A stretch of DNA of 64,000 nucleotides from DASTBU01 sp035711845 (GTDB lineage Bacteria; Acidobacteriota; Vicinamibacteria; Vicinamibacterales; 2-12-FULL-66-21). The stretch is from assembly GCA_035711845.1 (NCBI GenBank), contig DASTBU010000157.1:62001-126000 (forward strand). Reading direction: 5' to 3'. The notes under the pieces were generated by a model, which was not told the DNA's origin, did no database searches, and worked only from the letters and a program-made list of their open reading frames with translations. Shown in pieces: positions 16,886 through 24,247 of this stretch. Position 1 is the stretch's first letter. The number at the start of each line of letters is the position of its first letter. A program made the position numbers and the translations under genes.

Positions 16886-17713
16886 TCAGATGCGGGTCGC
16901 TTCGACCACGCCCGCGGCGAGCGTGTCGACCTCCGCGGCGGCGAGGTTGATGCGTTCGATCGCCACCGCACGCCCCGTGGCCGGATCGGCCGTGACGAGC
17001 ACGGCGTTCAACCGCGCCATGCCCCCTGCGGCCTCGAACTTGGCCGGCATTGCGGTGAGAAACCGTCCCAGCGCGGCGTCCACGGTGACGCCGATGATCG
17101 AATCGTACGGGCCGGTCATGCCCGCGTCGGTCAGATACGCGGTCCCTTTCGGGAGAATTCGCTCGTCGGCCGTCTGCACGTGCGTGTGCGTGCCGATGAC
17201 CGCCGTGACGCGCCCATCCAGGTGCCAGCCCATGGCAGCCTTTTCGGAAGTTGCCTCAGCGTGGAAGTCGACGAGGATCACGCGCGTCTTCGCCCGCAGC
17301 GCATCGGCCTCCCGGATGGCGATCGCGAACGGATCGTCGAGCGGCGTCATGAACACCCGGCCCATCAGGTTGATCACGCCCACAGGCTCGCCGCTTCGCG
17401 TCCGCGCGAGGTAGCTGCCGCGGCCCGGGACGCCCGCCGGGTAGTTGGCGGGGCGGAGGAGGCGCGTCTGGCCGGGCATGTAGTCGAGGACCTCTTTTTT
17501 GTCCCAGACGTGATTGCCGGTCGTCATCACGTCGACGCCGTAGCCGAGGATGGTCTCGCCGATGTCGCCGGTAATGCCGAACCCCGCGGCCGCATTCTCC
17601 ACATTGGCAATCACGAGATCGATGGCGCGGGCGGCGACGAGCGGGGGAATCGCGCGCCGTGCGAGCTCGCGGCCGGACTTACCAAAAATGTCTCCAATGA
17701 ACAGGATGTTCAT
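16886..17713 (-). CDS. YmdB family metallophosphoesterase
   Basis: Calcineurin-type phosphoesterase of the TIGR00282/YmdB family, 275 residues. Bacillus YmdB has 2',3'-cyclic nucleotide phosphodiesterase activity. Metal-site motifs: FIGDIFGKSGR (Asp), NVENAAAGFGI (Asn/Glu), TGNHVWDKKE (Asn/His), DFHAEATSEK, and GTHTHVQTADE. The start ATG at 17713 gives the family N-terminus MNILFIGDIFG. An ATG at 17725 is also in frame and overlaps the upstream hsp20 stop (ATGA), so four extra residues are possible. It heads the xseA-nadK series after the hsp20-like gene. Confidence 0.9.
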   Translation of the reverse strand: MNILFIGDIFGKSGRELARRAIPPLVAARAIDLVIANVENAAAGFGITGDIGETILGYGVDVMTTGNHVWDKKEVLDYMPGQTRLLRPANYPAGVPGRGSYLARTRSGEPVGVINLMGRVFMTPLDDPFAIAIREADALRAKTRVILVDFHAEATSEKAAMGWHLDGRVTAVIGTHTHVQTADERILPKGTAYLTDAGMTGPYDSIIGVTVDAALGRFLTAMPAKFEAAGGMARLNAVLVTADPATGRAVAIERINLAAAEVDTLAAGVVEATRI

Positions 17714-17721
17714 GAGCCGCG

Positions 17722-18156
17722 TCATTCCACGATGGGGACGCGAATCTCGCGCCCCCGCCGTTCTTCGATGCGCGGAATGACCACGTGCAGTTCCCCCGAG
17801 ACGAGCGTCGCGCGGGCGCGCCCGGCATCGATCGCGCCCGACAGCCTGAAGAACCGGGCGAAGCCCCCGAAGGCGCGCTCGGCCAGATGGAAGGCGGCCT
17901 CGCGGTGCTCGCAGCCACTCGGCAGCTTTTGCCCCGCCACCACGACGATGCCCCGGGCGCAGACGATTCGAATGGAGTCGGCTGGCACCCCCGGCAGGTC
18001 GGCCAGGATTTCCACGGCAGCCGAGGTTTCGAAGACGTCCATGGGGGGGGCGAATTCGGCCGGTCCGCCGGGTGTGAATCCCTCCGTCTGGAGCCATTCG
18101 AGGACGCGGCGGAGGTCGTCGCCGATGTCGCTGTGCTGGAGCATGATGCCGACCAT
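17722..18156 (-). CDS. Hsp20/alpha-crystallin family protein, divergent
   Basis: A 144-residue small heat-shock-type protein. The alpha-crystallin domain spans about 38-140, seen as PMDVFETSAAVEILADLPGV, VVVAGQKLP, FHLAERAFGGFARFFRLS and SGELHVVIPRIEERRG. It is clearly less canonical than the two Hsp20 proteins transcribed the other way from the same control region. It leads the minus-strand operon, so xseA to nadK may be co-transcribed with a chaperone gene. A TAGAAT box lies nine bases before its ATG. Confidence 0.8.
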   Translation of the reverse strand: MVGIMLQHSDIGDDLRRVLEWLQTEGFTPGGPAEFAPPMDVFETSAAVEILADLPGVPADSIRIVCARGIVVVAGQKLPSGCEHREAAFHLAERAFGGFARFFRLSGAIDAGRARATLVSGELHVVIPRIEERRGREIRVPIVE

Positions 18157-18242
18157 TGACTCGCTATTCTACCAGCCCGGCGGGGCGGCTGGAGTTGGGT
18201 GTGTGTGCGCATGTCCGTCGAGGCGTAAGTGGACACGCAACG

Positions 18243-18314
18243 CGCGCAAATATGAGTGCTATGCACTGATATTATATGCTTGACATAAGCTAATATCGTT
18301 ATTATATTTGCGCG
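18243..18314. promoter_or_regulatory. Nested inverted repeats in the divergent hsp20 control region
   Basis: An AT-rich island in GC-rich DNA with three nested dyads. CGCGCAAATAT (18243-18253) and ATATTTGCGCG (18304-18314) form a perfect 11-base inverted repeat 50 bases apart. AGTGC-TAT-GCACT lies at 18255-18267. GATATTA (18268-18274) and TAATATC (18291-18297) flank GCTT...AAGC. The set surrounds the promoter at 18280-18308 and looks like an operator. It is not a CIRCE or HAIR element by sequence. Confidence 0.65.
18280..18308 (+). promoter_or_regulatory. Consensus sigma-70 promoter for hsp20-hsp20-rpoZ
   Basis: TTGACA (18280-18285), exactly 17 bases, then TATATT (18303-18308). It is the best promoter match in the window and points at the hsp20 gene starting at 18363. 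The -35 box lies inside the loop of one dyad and the -10 box overlaps the arm of another, so a bound repressor would block it. Confidence 0.75.
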
Positions 18315-18362
18315 TATGCAGTTTCCAGCCTGCGGCTGGAGCATTCAAGGAGGTCGAGAGCC

Positions 18363-18797
18363 ATGGCTGTAGTTCGTTGGGATCCGGTTCGGGAACTCGC
18401 GGGGATGGAGGTCGAGCGGCTGAACCGCATGTTCTCGGATTTCTACAACGAGCGCTTCGGCGGAAGCCTGGTGCCGCCCGTCGACATCTATCAGGACGAG
18501 AACCACGAGGTGGTGATCAAGGCGGAGCTTCCGGACATCAAGCGCGAGGACATCCAGGTCACGTTCGACAACAACGTGCTGACGCTCAGCGGCGAGCGCA
18601 CGCTGGATGCGGAGATCCGGCGTGAGCGTTGCCAGCGCCTCGAACGGCAGTACGGACGCTTCAGCCGATCGTTCACGCTGCCGGCGACGGTGGAGGCGTC
18701 CCGTATCCGCGCCTCGTACAGGGATGGCGTGCTGACGGTTCGCATCCCGCAGCGGGAAGAGGCGATGCCCAAGCAGATCGCCATCGCGGGCGAGTAG
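18363..18797 (+). CDS. Hsp20/alpha-crystallin family small heat-shock protein (first copy)
   Basis: ATP-independent holdase chaperone, 144 residues. N-terminal arm MAVVRWDPVRELAGMEVERL, then the alpha-crystallin domain from VPPVDIYQDENHEVVIKAEL to DGVLTVRIPQREE (the GVLTV strand before the C-terminal tail). AAGGAGG lies about 10 bases before the ATG. It is about 50 percent identical by eye to the next gene, so the pair looks like a tandem duplication. Confidence 0.95.
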   Translation: MAVVRWDPVRELAGMEVERLNRMFSDFYNERFGGSLVPPVDIYQDENHEVVIKAELPDIKREDIQVTFDNNVLTLSGERTLDAEIRRERCQRLERQYGRFSRSFTLPATVEASRIRASYRDGVLTVRIPQREEAMPKQIAIAGE

Positions 18798-18833
18798 GCG
18801 AGGCAGCTGGCAGGGAACTGGAGGCAAACTGTG

Positions 18834-19283
18834 ATGGCCACGAATCCGTTCGACGTCATGCGCGAGCTGGCGTCCATGCAGGACCGCATGAACCGCATCT
18901 GGGGCAACGTCTACGACCGCGGGCAGGAGGATGTCACCAGCCGCGGCGCGTGGCTGCCTCCCGTCGATATCTACGAGAACGAGGCCCGGGAAATCGTGCT
19001 CAAGGCTGAAGTGCCGGGCCTCCGCCGCGAGGATATCGATTTGACGGTGGACAACAACACGCTGACGATCAAGGGCGAACGGCGCCGCGACGACTCGGTC
19101 CGCGAGGACCGCTATCACCGGGTCGAACGCGCCTACGGCGCCTTCTCGCGCTCGTTCACACTGCCGAACACGGTCGACGGCGGCCGGGTGCGCGCCGAGT
19201 ACCGTGACGGCGTCCTGACGATCGTGATGCCGCCGCGCGAAGAAGCCCGCCCGCGGCAGATCCAGGTGGAAGTCAACGACTGA
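18834..19283 (+). CDS. Hsp20/alpha-crystallin family small heat-shock protein (second copy)
   Basis: About 149 residues from the ATG at 18834; a GTG one codon earlier is also possible. GGAGG at 18820-18824 fits either. The alpha-crystallin domain runs from LPPVDIYENEAREIVLKAEV through YHRVERAYGAFSRSFTLPNT to DGVLTIVMPPREE, ending in an EARPRQIQVEVND tail. It follows the first copy by 36 bases and precedes rpoZ by about 20, so all three are probably one heat-responsive transcript. Confidence 0.95.
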   Translation: MATNPFDVMRELASMQDRMNRIWGNVYDRGQEDVTSRGAWLPPVDIYENEAREIVLKAEVPGLRREDIDLTVDNNTLTIKGERRRDDSVREDRYHRVERAYGAFSRSFTLPNTVDGGRVRAEYRDGVLTIVMPPREEARPRQIQVEVND

Positions 19284-19302
19284 CTTCAGCTACTCTGTGA
19301 GG

Positions 19303-19578
19303 ATGGCGCAGAACGCTGGTTCGGACAATCGTGACGCGCAGAATCAGGATGGCGATCCGTCGGAGGCGCCGCCGCCCATCACGAGCCGTTTCCTCTTCGT
19401 CGACGTCGCGGCGCAACGCGCCAAGCAGCTGCGCCGCGGCGCGCGGCCCCGGCTCGAGCGGTCCTCCGCCTCTCCCCACAAGCTCGAACGCGTAGCCATG
19501 GAGGAAGTCCGTTCCGGTCTGATCGAGTACGAACTCCCGACCGGATACGAAGGCGCCGGCCGGGGAGCCCAGGCCTGA
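19303..19578 (+). CDS. rpoZ: DNA-directed RNA polymerase omega subunit
   Basis: Omega subunit, which helps fold beta-prime and assemble RNA polymerase; 91 residues from the ATG at 19303 (a GTG at 19297 is also in frame). After an acidic N-terminal extension it has ITSRFLFVDVAAQRAKQLRR GARPRL and HKLERVAMEEVRSGLIEYEL, the pattern seen in acidobacterial omega proteins. The usual companion gmk is absent; here it rides behind two hsp20 genes, which is uncommon. Identity rests on the conserved SRF...VDVAA.RAKQL and ERVAMEE segments. Confidence 0.8.
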   Translation: MAQNAGSDNRDAQNQDGDPSEAPPPITSRFLFVDVAAQRAKQLRRGARPRLERSSASPHKLERVAMEEVRSGLIEYELPTGYEGAGRGAQA

Positions 19579-19853
19579 TGGAGGCGCTCACGGATCTGCT
19601 GCCAGCGGCGCTCGGGACCCTCCAGGGGCTCCTCGTCAGCTCCGCCGTGCTGCTCGCCATGTTCATCGGATTCTGCGTGCTCCTCAACCTGCCCAAGCTG
19701 CGGCGGAGCGGCAGGCATTCCAGAACCGTGCGCAGCCTGGACGAAGCGCTCGGCACCCAACAGACCTACCTGCCGCCCGATGCGCCACGCGGGCGCACCG
19801 ATCAGCTCAGCACCCCGGAACTTCTCGAGTCTCAGGCACGTAAATCAGCGTGA
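19578..19853 (+). CDS. Hypothetical single-pass membrane protein
   Basis: A 91-residue protein, not recognised. One hydrophobic segment (about 17-38, LVSSAVLLAMFIGFCVLLNL) is followed by a basic cytoplasmic-type stretch (KLRRSGRHSRTVRSLDEAL) and a polar tail. Its ATG overlaps the rpoZ stop by one base (TGATG), so it is probably translated with rpoZ. Confidence 0.6.
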   Translation: MEALTDLLPAALGTLQGLLVSSAVLLAMFIGFCVLLNLPKLRRSGRHSRTVRSLDEALGTQQTYLPPDAPRGRTDQLSTPELLESQARKSA

Positions 19854-19886
19854 GCGGCGTGTCGCCGCACCTGCTGGAGCCGCCCC

Positions 19887-20225
19887 ATGATTGAACTGGC
19901 CGCCCTGGCGCTGATTGTCGCAGCGCTGGTCGCTGTCGTCGCGGCTGTCTCGGCCGCCGTGTTCATCCTGAAACTTGTTTTCTGGATCGTGTTCCTGCCG
20001 CTGCGGTTGATCGGCTGGATCCTCTTTCTGCCGCTGCTCCTGCTCAAGCTGCTCCTCGGGGGGCTGTTCCTGCTCGTCGCCGCGCCGATCATCGCGATCG
20101 TCGCCGTGGTGGGTGCAATCGCCGCGATGCTCGTGATCGCGGTTCCGCTGCTGCCGCTGCTGGCGCTCGCGGGTCTCGCCTGGGTCCTCTATCAGCTGAT
20201 TCGAACGCCTGCCACCGCGGCCTGA
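19887..20225 (+). CDS. Hypothetical multi-pass membrane protein
   Basis: A 112-residue, almost wholly hydrophobic protein with about four membrane segments rich in Leu, Ile, Val and Ala; no recognised family motif. It is on the same strand 33 bases after the previous membrane protein and may end the hsp20-rpoZ transcript. A role in envelope stress would fit its neighbours but is inference only. Confidence 0.6.
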   Translation: MIELAALALIVAALVAVVAAVSAAVFILKLVFWIVFLPLRLIGWILFLPLLLLKLLLGGLFLLVAAPIIAIVAVVGAIAAMLVIAVPLLPLLALAGLAWVLYQLIRTPATAA

Positions 20226-20321
20226 CGGCGGGCTGCGCGAGCCGTCCGGCGCTCGCGTCCGTCCAGTTCGGGATCCGATCGGCGACGGGCAATTCACGAT
20301 CTGCGCGTTCGGCCTGCGTGG

Positions 20322-20335
20322 TACCATCCGCGGCA
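20322..20335 (+). promoter_or_regulatory. Candidate leaderless promoter of surE
   Basis: TACCAT (20322-20327) followed by seven bases and the ATG at 20335, with no ribosome-binding site. Confidence 0.4.
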
Positions 20336-21207
20336 TGCCGATCCGCACTCCAGGTCGTTGCGTGCGCGCGTCCGCGGCCCTGTTCTGTCTCTTTCTGTCC
20401 ATCCTCGCACTCGCCGGGAACCGGACCGTCGAATCCACGCAAGCGCCGCGCCCCTATCGCATCCTCCTGACCAACGACGATGGCGTGCGTGCGCCAGGAC
20501 TGCTGGCGGTCGCAGAAGCGCTTCGGGGAACGGCGGAGCTGACGATTGCGGCCCCCGCGGAAAACCAGAGCGGCAAGGGGCACTCGATCACCACCAGCGA
20601 TCCGATCTTCATCGACAGTGTCACCCTGCCAGGCGGCATCGCCGCCTTCTCCCTGGTCACCACTCCGGCGAGCTGCGTGAAGGTAGCCCTCGGCTCCCTG
20701 ATGCCGGAGAAGCCGGACCTGGTGGTGTCGGGAATCAACCGCGGCTACAACCTCGGCATGGTCACCTACGTGTCCGGCACCGTCGGCGCCGCGAGGGAGG
20801 CCGCGCTGAGGGGCATTCCGGCCGTGGCAGCGTCGTTGGCGGTGGAGGAGACCAACTACAAGGCAGCCGCCGAGCTCGTGCGGCAGGTCGTCGAGATGGT
20901 TCGGAAGCAGGGGCTCGAGCCGGGCAGCTTTCTGAACGTGAATGTGCCCGCGGGAACGGCGGGAGCGATCAAGGGCATTCAGCTCACGCGACAGAGCCGG
21001 CAGATGGGGGTGGAGCGCTTCGAGGAACAGTCATCCCCGCGCGGCCGGCGGTTCTTCTGGAGCGTCTGGAACGAGCCGACGGCCGACGAGGAAGGAACCG
21101 ATGTCTGGGCCGTCGAGCACGGCCACGCCGCCGTGACGCCGCTGCGCGTAGGGGAGTTCGACCCTCGGACGTACGAGGCGTGGCGCGCGAAGGTCACGGC
21201 GAAATAG
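20335..21207 (+). CDS. surE: SurE-type 5'/3'-nucleotidase with signal peptide
   Basis: Metal-dependent nucleoside monophosphate phosphatase; 290 residues. Family signatures: ILLTNDDGVRAPGLLAVAEA (metal-binding Asp-Asp), APAENQSGKGHSIT, and VSGINRGYNLGMVTYVSGTV. The usual protein is cytoplasmic and about 250 residues. This one carries an N-terminal hydrophobic segment (about 10-28, SAALFCLFLSILALAGN) that looks like a signal peptide, so it may act in the periplasm on nucleotides released there. If a later start were used the SurE core would be complete, but no good start lies between residue 1 and the core. Confidence 0.88.
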   Translation: MPIRTPGRCVRASAALFCLFLSILALAGNRTVESTQAPRPYRILLTNDDGVRAPGLLAVAEALRGTAELTIAAPAENQSGKGHSITTSDPIFIDSVTLPGGIAAFSLVTTPASCVKVALGSLMPEKPDLVVSGINRGYNLGMVTYVSGTVGAAREAALRGIPAVAASLAVEETNYKAAAELVRQVVEMVRKQGLEPGSFLNVNVPAGTAGAIKGIQLTRQSRQMGVERFEEQSSPRGRRFFWSVWNEPTADEEGTDVWAVEHGHAAVTPLRVGEFDPRTYEAWRAKVTAK

Positions 21208-21223
21208 CGTGCCGTTCCATCGC

Positions 21224-22678
21224 TCAGCACGCAGGCTCGAGCCGCGAGTACCGCGCCATTCGCTCGTAGGCATCCGCCGCCCGCAGTACCGTCGCCTCGT
21301 CCAGCGCGCGACCGATGAGTTGAAGCCCGATCGGCAGCGTCTCCGCGCTCAAGCCGCAGGGAACGGTGATCGAGGGCAGCCCCGCGAGGCTCGCGCCCAC
21401 GGTGAAGACATCCGCCAGGTACATCTGCAGTGGATCCGCCACGCGCTCGCCCAGCGGGAAGGCCGGCGTCGGTGAGGTCGGCATCGCAATCACGTCGGCC
21501 TGCGTGAGCGCGTCCTCGTAGTCCCGTCGAATCAGCGTGCGCACCTGCTGAGCTTTGACGTAGTACGCGTCGTAGTAGCCGGCGCTCAGCATGTATGTGC
21601 CGAGCATGATGCGGCGTTTCACCTCGGCGCCAAACCCCTCGTCGCGCGTGCGCTCGTACATGCGCGCCAGGCTCTCGGATCGTTCGGCCCTGAACCCGTA
21701 GCGGACACCATCGTAGCGAGCGAGGTTCGAGCTGGCCTCGGCGGTCCCCACCATGTAATACACGGCGACCGCGTGCTGATTGTGGGGCAGCGTGATCTCC
21801 ACGAGCGACGCGCCTTCGCGCTCGAGCATCTCGAGGGCATTGTCGAAGGCGGCGGTCACCTGCGGATCGACGCCGTCTGCCAGCAGGGATCGTGGCACGC
21901 CGATTCGCAGCCCCCGGATATCTCCCGTCAGCGCCGCGGCGAAATCGGGCACCTCGGCGAGCGTGCACGTGGCGTCCCGCGGATCGGCGCCGGCGATGGC
22001 CTGCAACGTCGCGGCCGTATCGGCGACGTTGGTGGCGATCGGCCCAATCTGATCGAGCGAGGACGCGAAAGCGATCAGCCCGTAGCGCGAGACCCGGCCG
22101 TAGGTCGGCTTGAGTCCGACCACCCCGCAGAGAGCCGCCGGCTGGCGGACCGACCCGCCGGTATCCGATCCGAGGGCGAGGGGGACCATCCGGGCGGCAA
22201 CCGCCGCTGCCGATCCCCCGCTCGATCCGCCCGGCGTCCTGTCGAGCGACCACGGATTGCGCGTGGGGCCGAATGCGGAGTTCTCCGTGGAGGATCCCAT
22301 CGCGAACTCGTCGCAGTTGGTCTTGCCCACCGGCACCGCCCCGGCGGCGACGAGCCGCTCGAGCACGGTGGCGTCGTACGGCGGTTCGTAGTGCTCGAGG
22401 AGGCGGGAGCCGGCCGTCGTGCGGACGCCGGCGGTGCAGATGTTGTCCTTGATCGCGACGGGCACGCCGAGCAGCGGGAGGCGGTCCCAGTCGGAACGCC
22501 GGCGATCGAGGTCGGCGGCACGCTCGAGCGCGGCCGACGCCTCCAGGGTGAGGAAGGCGTGAAGATCGCCGTCGCGCTGCTCGATTCGCGCGAGCGTCTC
22601 GCGGCAAATCTCGACGGCTGAGGTGTGTCCCCCGCGAATGGCCTCGGTAATCTCGCGGATGTTGGTGGGCACACTCAT
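21224..22678 (-). CDS. gatA: Glutamyl-tRNA(Gln)/aspartyl-tRNA(Asn) amidotransferase subunit A
   Basis: Amidase subunit of GatCAB, which makes Gln-tRNA or Asn-tRNA by transamidation; 484 residues. The amidase-signature triad is visible: VAIKDNIC (Lys), GGSSGGSAAAV and SDTGGSVRQPAALCGVVGLK (the cis-Ser and nucleophile Ser). The ATG at 22678 overlaps the gatC stop by one base. gatB is not in the window. Confidence 0.95.
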   Translation of the reverse strand: MSVPTNIREITEAIRGGHTSAVEICRETLARIEQRDGDLHAFLTLEASAALERAADLDRRRSDWDRLPLLGVPVAIKDNICTAGVRTTAGSRLLEHYEPPYDATVLERLVAAGAVPVGKTNCDEFAMGSSTENSAFGPTRNPWSLDRTPGGSSGGSAAAVAARMVPLALGSDTGGSVRQPAALCGVVGLKPTYGRVSRYGLIAFASSLDQIGPIATNVADTAATLQAIAGADPRDATCTLAEVPDFAAALTGDIRGLRIGVPRSLLADGVDPQVTAAFDNALEMLEREGASLVEITLPHNQHAVAVYYMVGTAEASSNLARYDGVRYGFRAERSESLARMYERTRDEGFGAEVKRRIMLGTYMLSAGYYDAYYVKAQQVRTLIRRDYEDALTQADVIAMPTSPTPAFPLGERVADPLQMYLADVFTVGASLAGLPSITVPCGLSAETLPIGLQLIGRALDEATVLRAADAYERMARYSRLEPAC

Positions 22679-22977
22679 CAGCCGAGGACTCGTGGTACCT
22701 TGAAGAGCCCCGTACTTGTGTCCGCATCGGGCGCCGCGGCCAGGGCCGCGTCGCGGGCAAGACATTCGTGCACGACGTCGGCCCGCAGCGGAGTCGACGC
22801 GCCCGTCGGGTGCGATGTCGGTACGATCCCGCGGGTCTCCACCTCCTGCACCTGTCGGGCATAGGCGAGAAACTCGGACAGCTGCCGGGCAAAGAGCGGC
22901 TGCTCGTCGGCCGTCAGGTCGATTCGCGCGAGTTCGGCGACACGTGCCAGATCATCGGACGTGAAGTCGTGAGCCAC
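22678..22977 (-). CDS. gatC: Glutamyl-tRNA(Gln)/aspartyl-tRNA(Asn) amidotransferase subunit C
   Basis: A 99-residue subunit that holds GatA and GatB together. It has the family pattern DLARVAELARIDLTADEQPLF and ends near STGLFKVPRVLG. The start is GTG at 22975-22977. It is directly followed by gatA. Confidence 0.95.
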   Translation of the reverse strand: MAHDFTSDDLARVAELARIDLTADEQPLFARQLSEFLAYARQVQEVETRGIVPTSHPTGASTPLRADVVHECLARDAALAAAPDADTSTGLFKVPRVLG

Positions 22978-22989
22978 CCGGCGATCCTA
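22975..22989 (-). promoter_or_regulatory. Candidate leaderless promoter of gatCA
   Basis: On the minus strand TAGGAT (22984-22989), six bases, then the gatC GTG. No Shine-Dalgarno precedes the start. Confidence 0.4.
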
Positions 22990-23082
22990 GCAGAAGATTC
23001 CCGACTGGCTCTTCGGAGCCGCTTCCGCGACAATGGTCCGTACGACGGGCCGCTACCCAGGTGGCAGCCCGAGGAACCAGCA

Positions 23083-23937
23083 ATGACTGTTCGGCCAGCG
23101 GCGGTGGCAGGGACGTGGTACCCGGGGCTCGCCCAGGCATTGACGCGCGACGTGGACGGGTACTTGAATGCCGTCGCGGAAACCTCGATTGGCCGGGTGA
23201 CCGCGCTCATCGCCCCGCACGCCGGAATCATGTTCTCGGGACCGGTGGCGGCTTTCGCCTACAAGGCGGCCGCCCGCTCGCGCTACGACGACGTCGTGCT
23301 CGTGGGACCGTCGCACTTCGTCGGCTTCGAAGGTGTGGCGCTCTACCCCGAGGGCGCGTTCGACTCGCCGCTCGGTCGCGCGCCCATCAACAGCGTCCTG
23401 GCGTCGCGGGTCGCGGCCTCACCGGTGGTCCGCTCCATGCCATCGGCTCACGGTCGGGAGCACTCGCTCGAAATGCAGCTTCCCTTTCTCCGTCGCCTCC
23501 TCTCCGAGGCCAGCATCGTCCCGCTGCTGATGGGGTATCAGACGCGTGAGACGATCCTGGCTCTGGCAGCGGCCCTATCGGAGGCACTGCGCGGAACTGC
23601 CTCGCTCCTGGTTGCGAGCAGCGATCTCTCCCATTATTTCGACGCTCGCACCGCGGCGTCGCTCGATGCCCGTGTCCTGGAGCGCGTGGCCGCTTTCGAT
23701 CCCGAAGGCCTGCTGGACGACTTCGAGCGCTACCCGGAGCACGAGCGCGGGCGATATGTTGCGTGCGGCGGCGGACCCATGATTGCCGTGATGATGGCCG
23801 CCCGCGCCCTGGGCGCCGTCGACGCACGCGTGCTGAAGTACGCGCACTCCGGCGAGGTCTCCGGCGACTACGACGGGGTCGTCGGATACATGGCGGCGGT
23901 CATGGGGGTATTTGGAGGGGAGCGGGCGGGGACTTGA
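23083..23937 (+). CDS. amrB: AmmeMemoRadiSam system protein B (MEMO1 family)
   Basis: MEMO1-like protein of the LigB/dioxygenase fold, 284 residues. Seen: VAGTWYPG (N-terminal signature), APHAGIMFSGPVAAFAY, VLVGPSHFVGFEGVAL, REHSLEMQLPFLRR and ASSDLSHYFD, with the His and Asp residues conserved in the family. MEMO1 and AMMECR1 homologues co-occur with a radical SAM protein in a system of undefined function. Here the AMMECR1 gene follows, but no radical SAM gene is in the window. The ATG at 23083 gives the family N-terminus; the open frame upstream is antisense to gatC. Confidence 0.9.
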   Translation: MTVRPAAVAGTWYPGLAQALTRDVDGYLNAVAETSIGRVTALIAPHAGIMFSGPVAAFAYKAAARSRYDDVVLVGPSHFVGFEGVALYPEGAFDSPLGRAPINSVLASRVAASPVVRSMPSAHGREHSLEMQLPFLRRLLSEASIVPLLMGYQTRETILALAAALSEALRGTASLLVASSDLSHYFDARTAASLDARVLERVAAFDPEGLLDDFERYPEHERGRYVACGGGPMIAVMMAARALGAVDARVLKYAHSGEVSGDYDGVVGYMAAVMGVFGGERAGT

Positions 23938-24246
23938 CGGGATCTCTTGGCTCCCTTGGTCCCTTGGTCCCTTGGTCCCTGGTTCTGGGTCCCTGGTCCG
24001 GGTCCCCGGTCCTTGGGTCCCTTGGTCCTTGGTCCCCGGTCCGGGTCGCTCCTGGTCCCTGGTCTCAAGCTTCTGAGAGACAGACCCATAATCGAGGGAC
24101 CTGACTGAGGGACCCGGGACCGAGGGACAAAGACCCAGTGACGAGGGACCCAGGGACCTCGACTGAGGGACCCAGGACCGAGGGACTTGGACCGAGGGAC
24201 AAAGGACCCAGGGACCCAGGGACCAGGGACCCCAAGGGCAGGGACC
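23938..24246. repeat. Large inverted array of GGTCCCTTGG/CCAGGGACC repeats
   Basis: About 300 bases without a gene. The left half (about 23950-24066) is made of GGTCCCTTGGTCCC-type units. The right half (about 24096-24245) is made of the complementary GAGGGACCCAGGGACC units, so the two arms can fold into one imperfect hairpin centred near 24080. It starts right after the MEMO1-like stop codon and ends just before the AMMECR1 start. The unit GACCAGGGAC is the one found between rpmI and rplT. Confidence 0.9.
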
Positions 24247-24247
24247 G

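Noticed and set aside
14268..17414. A 1048-codon open frame on the plus strand
   Set aside because: It runs antisense to tlyA, ispA, xseB, xseA and the ymdB-like gene. GC-rich codon bias keeps the opposite strand open; it has no family motif.
18254..18267. CIRCE element for HrcA near the hsp20 genes
   Set aside because: GAGTGCTA matches one half-site, but the partner TTAGCACTC at nine bases is missing; the dyad there is AGTGC-TAT-GCACT.
23950..24245. Integron or insertion-sequence ends
   Set aside because: There is no transposase or integrase frame, no target-site duplication and no recombination-site core, only short repeat units.
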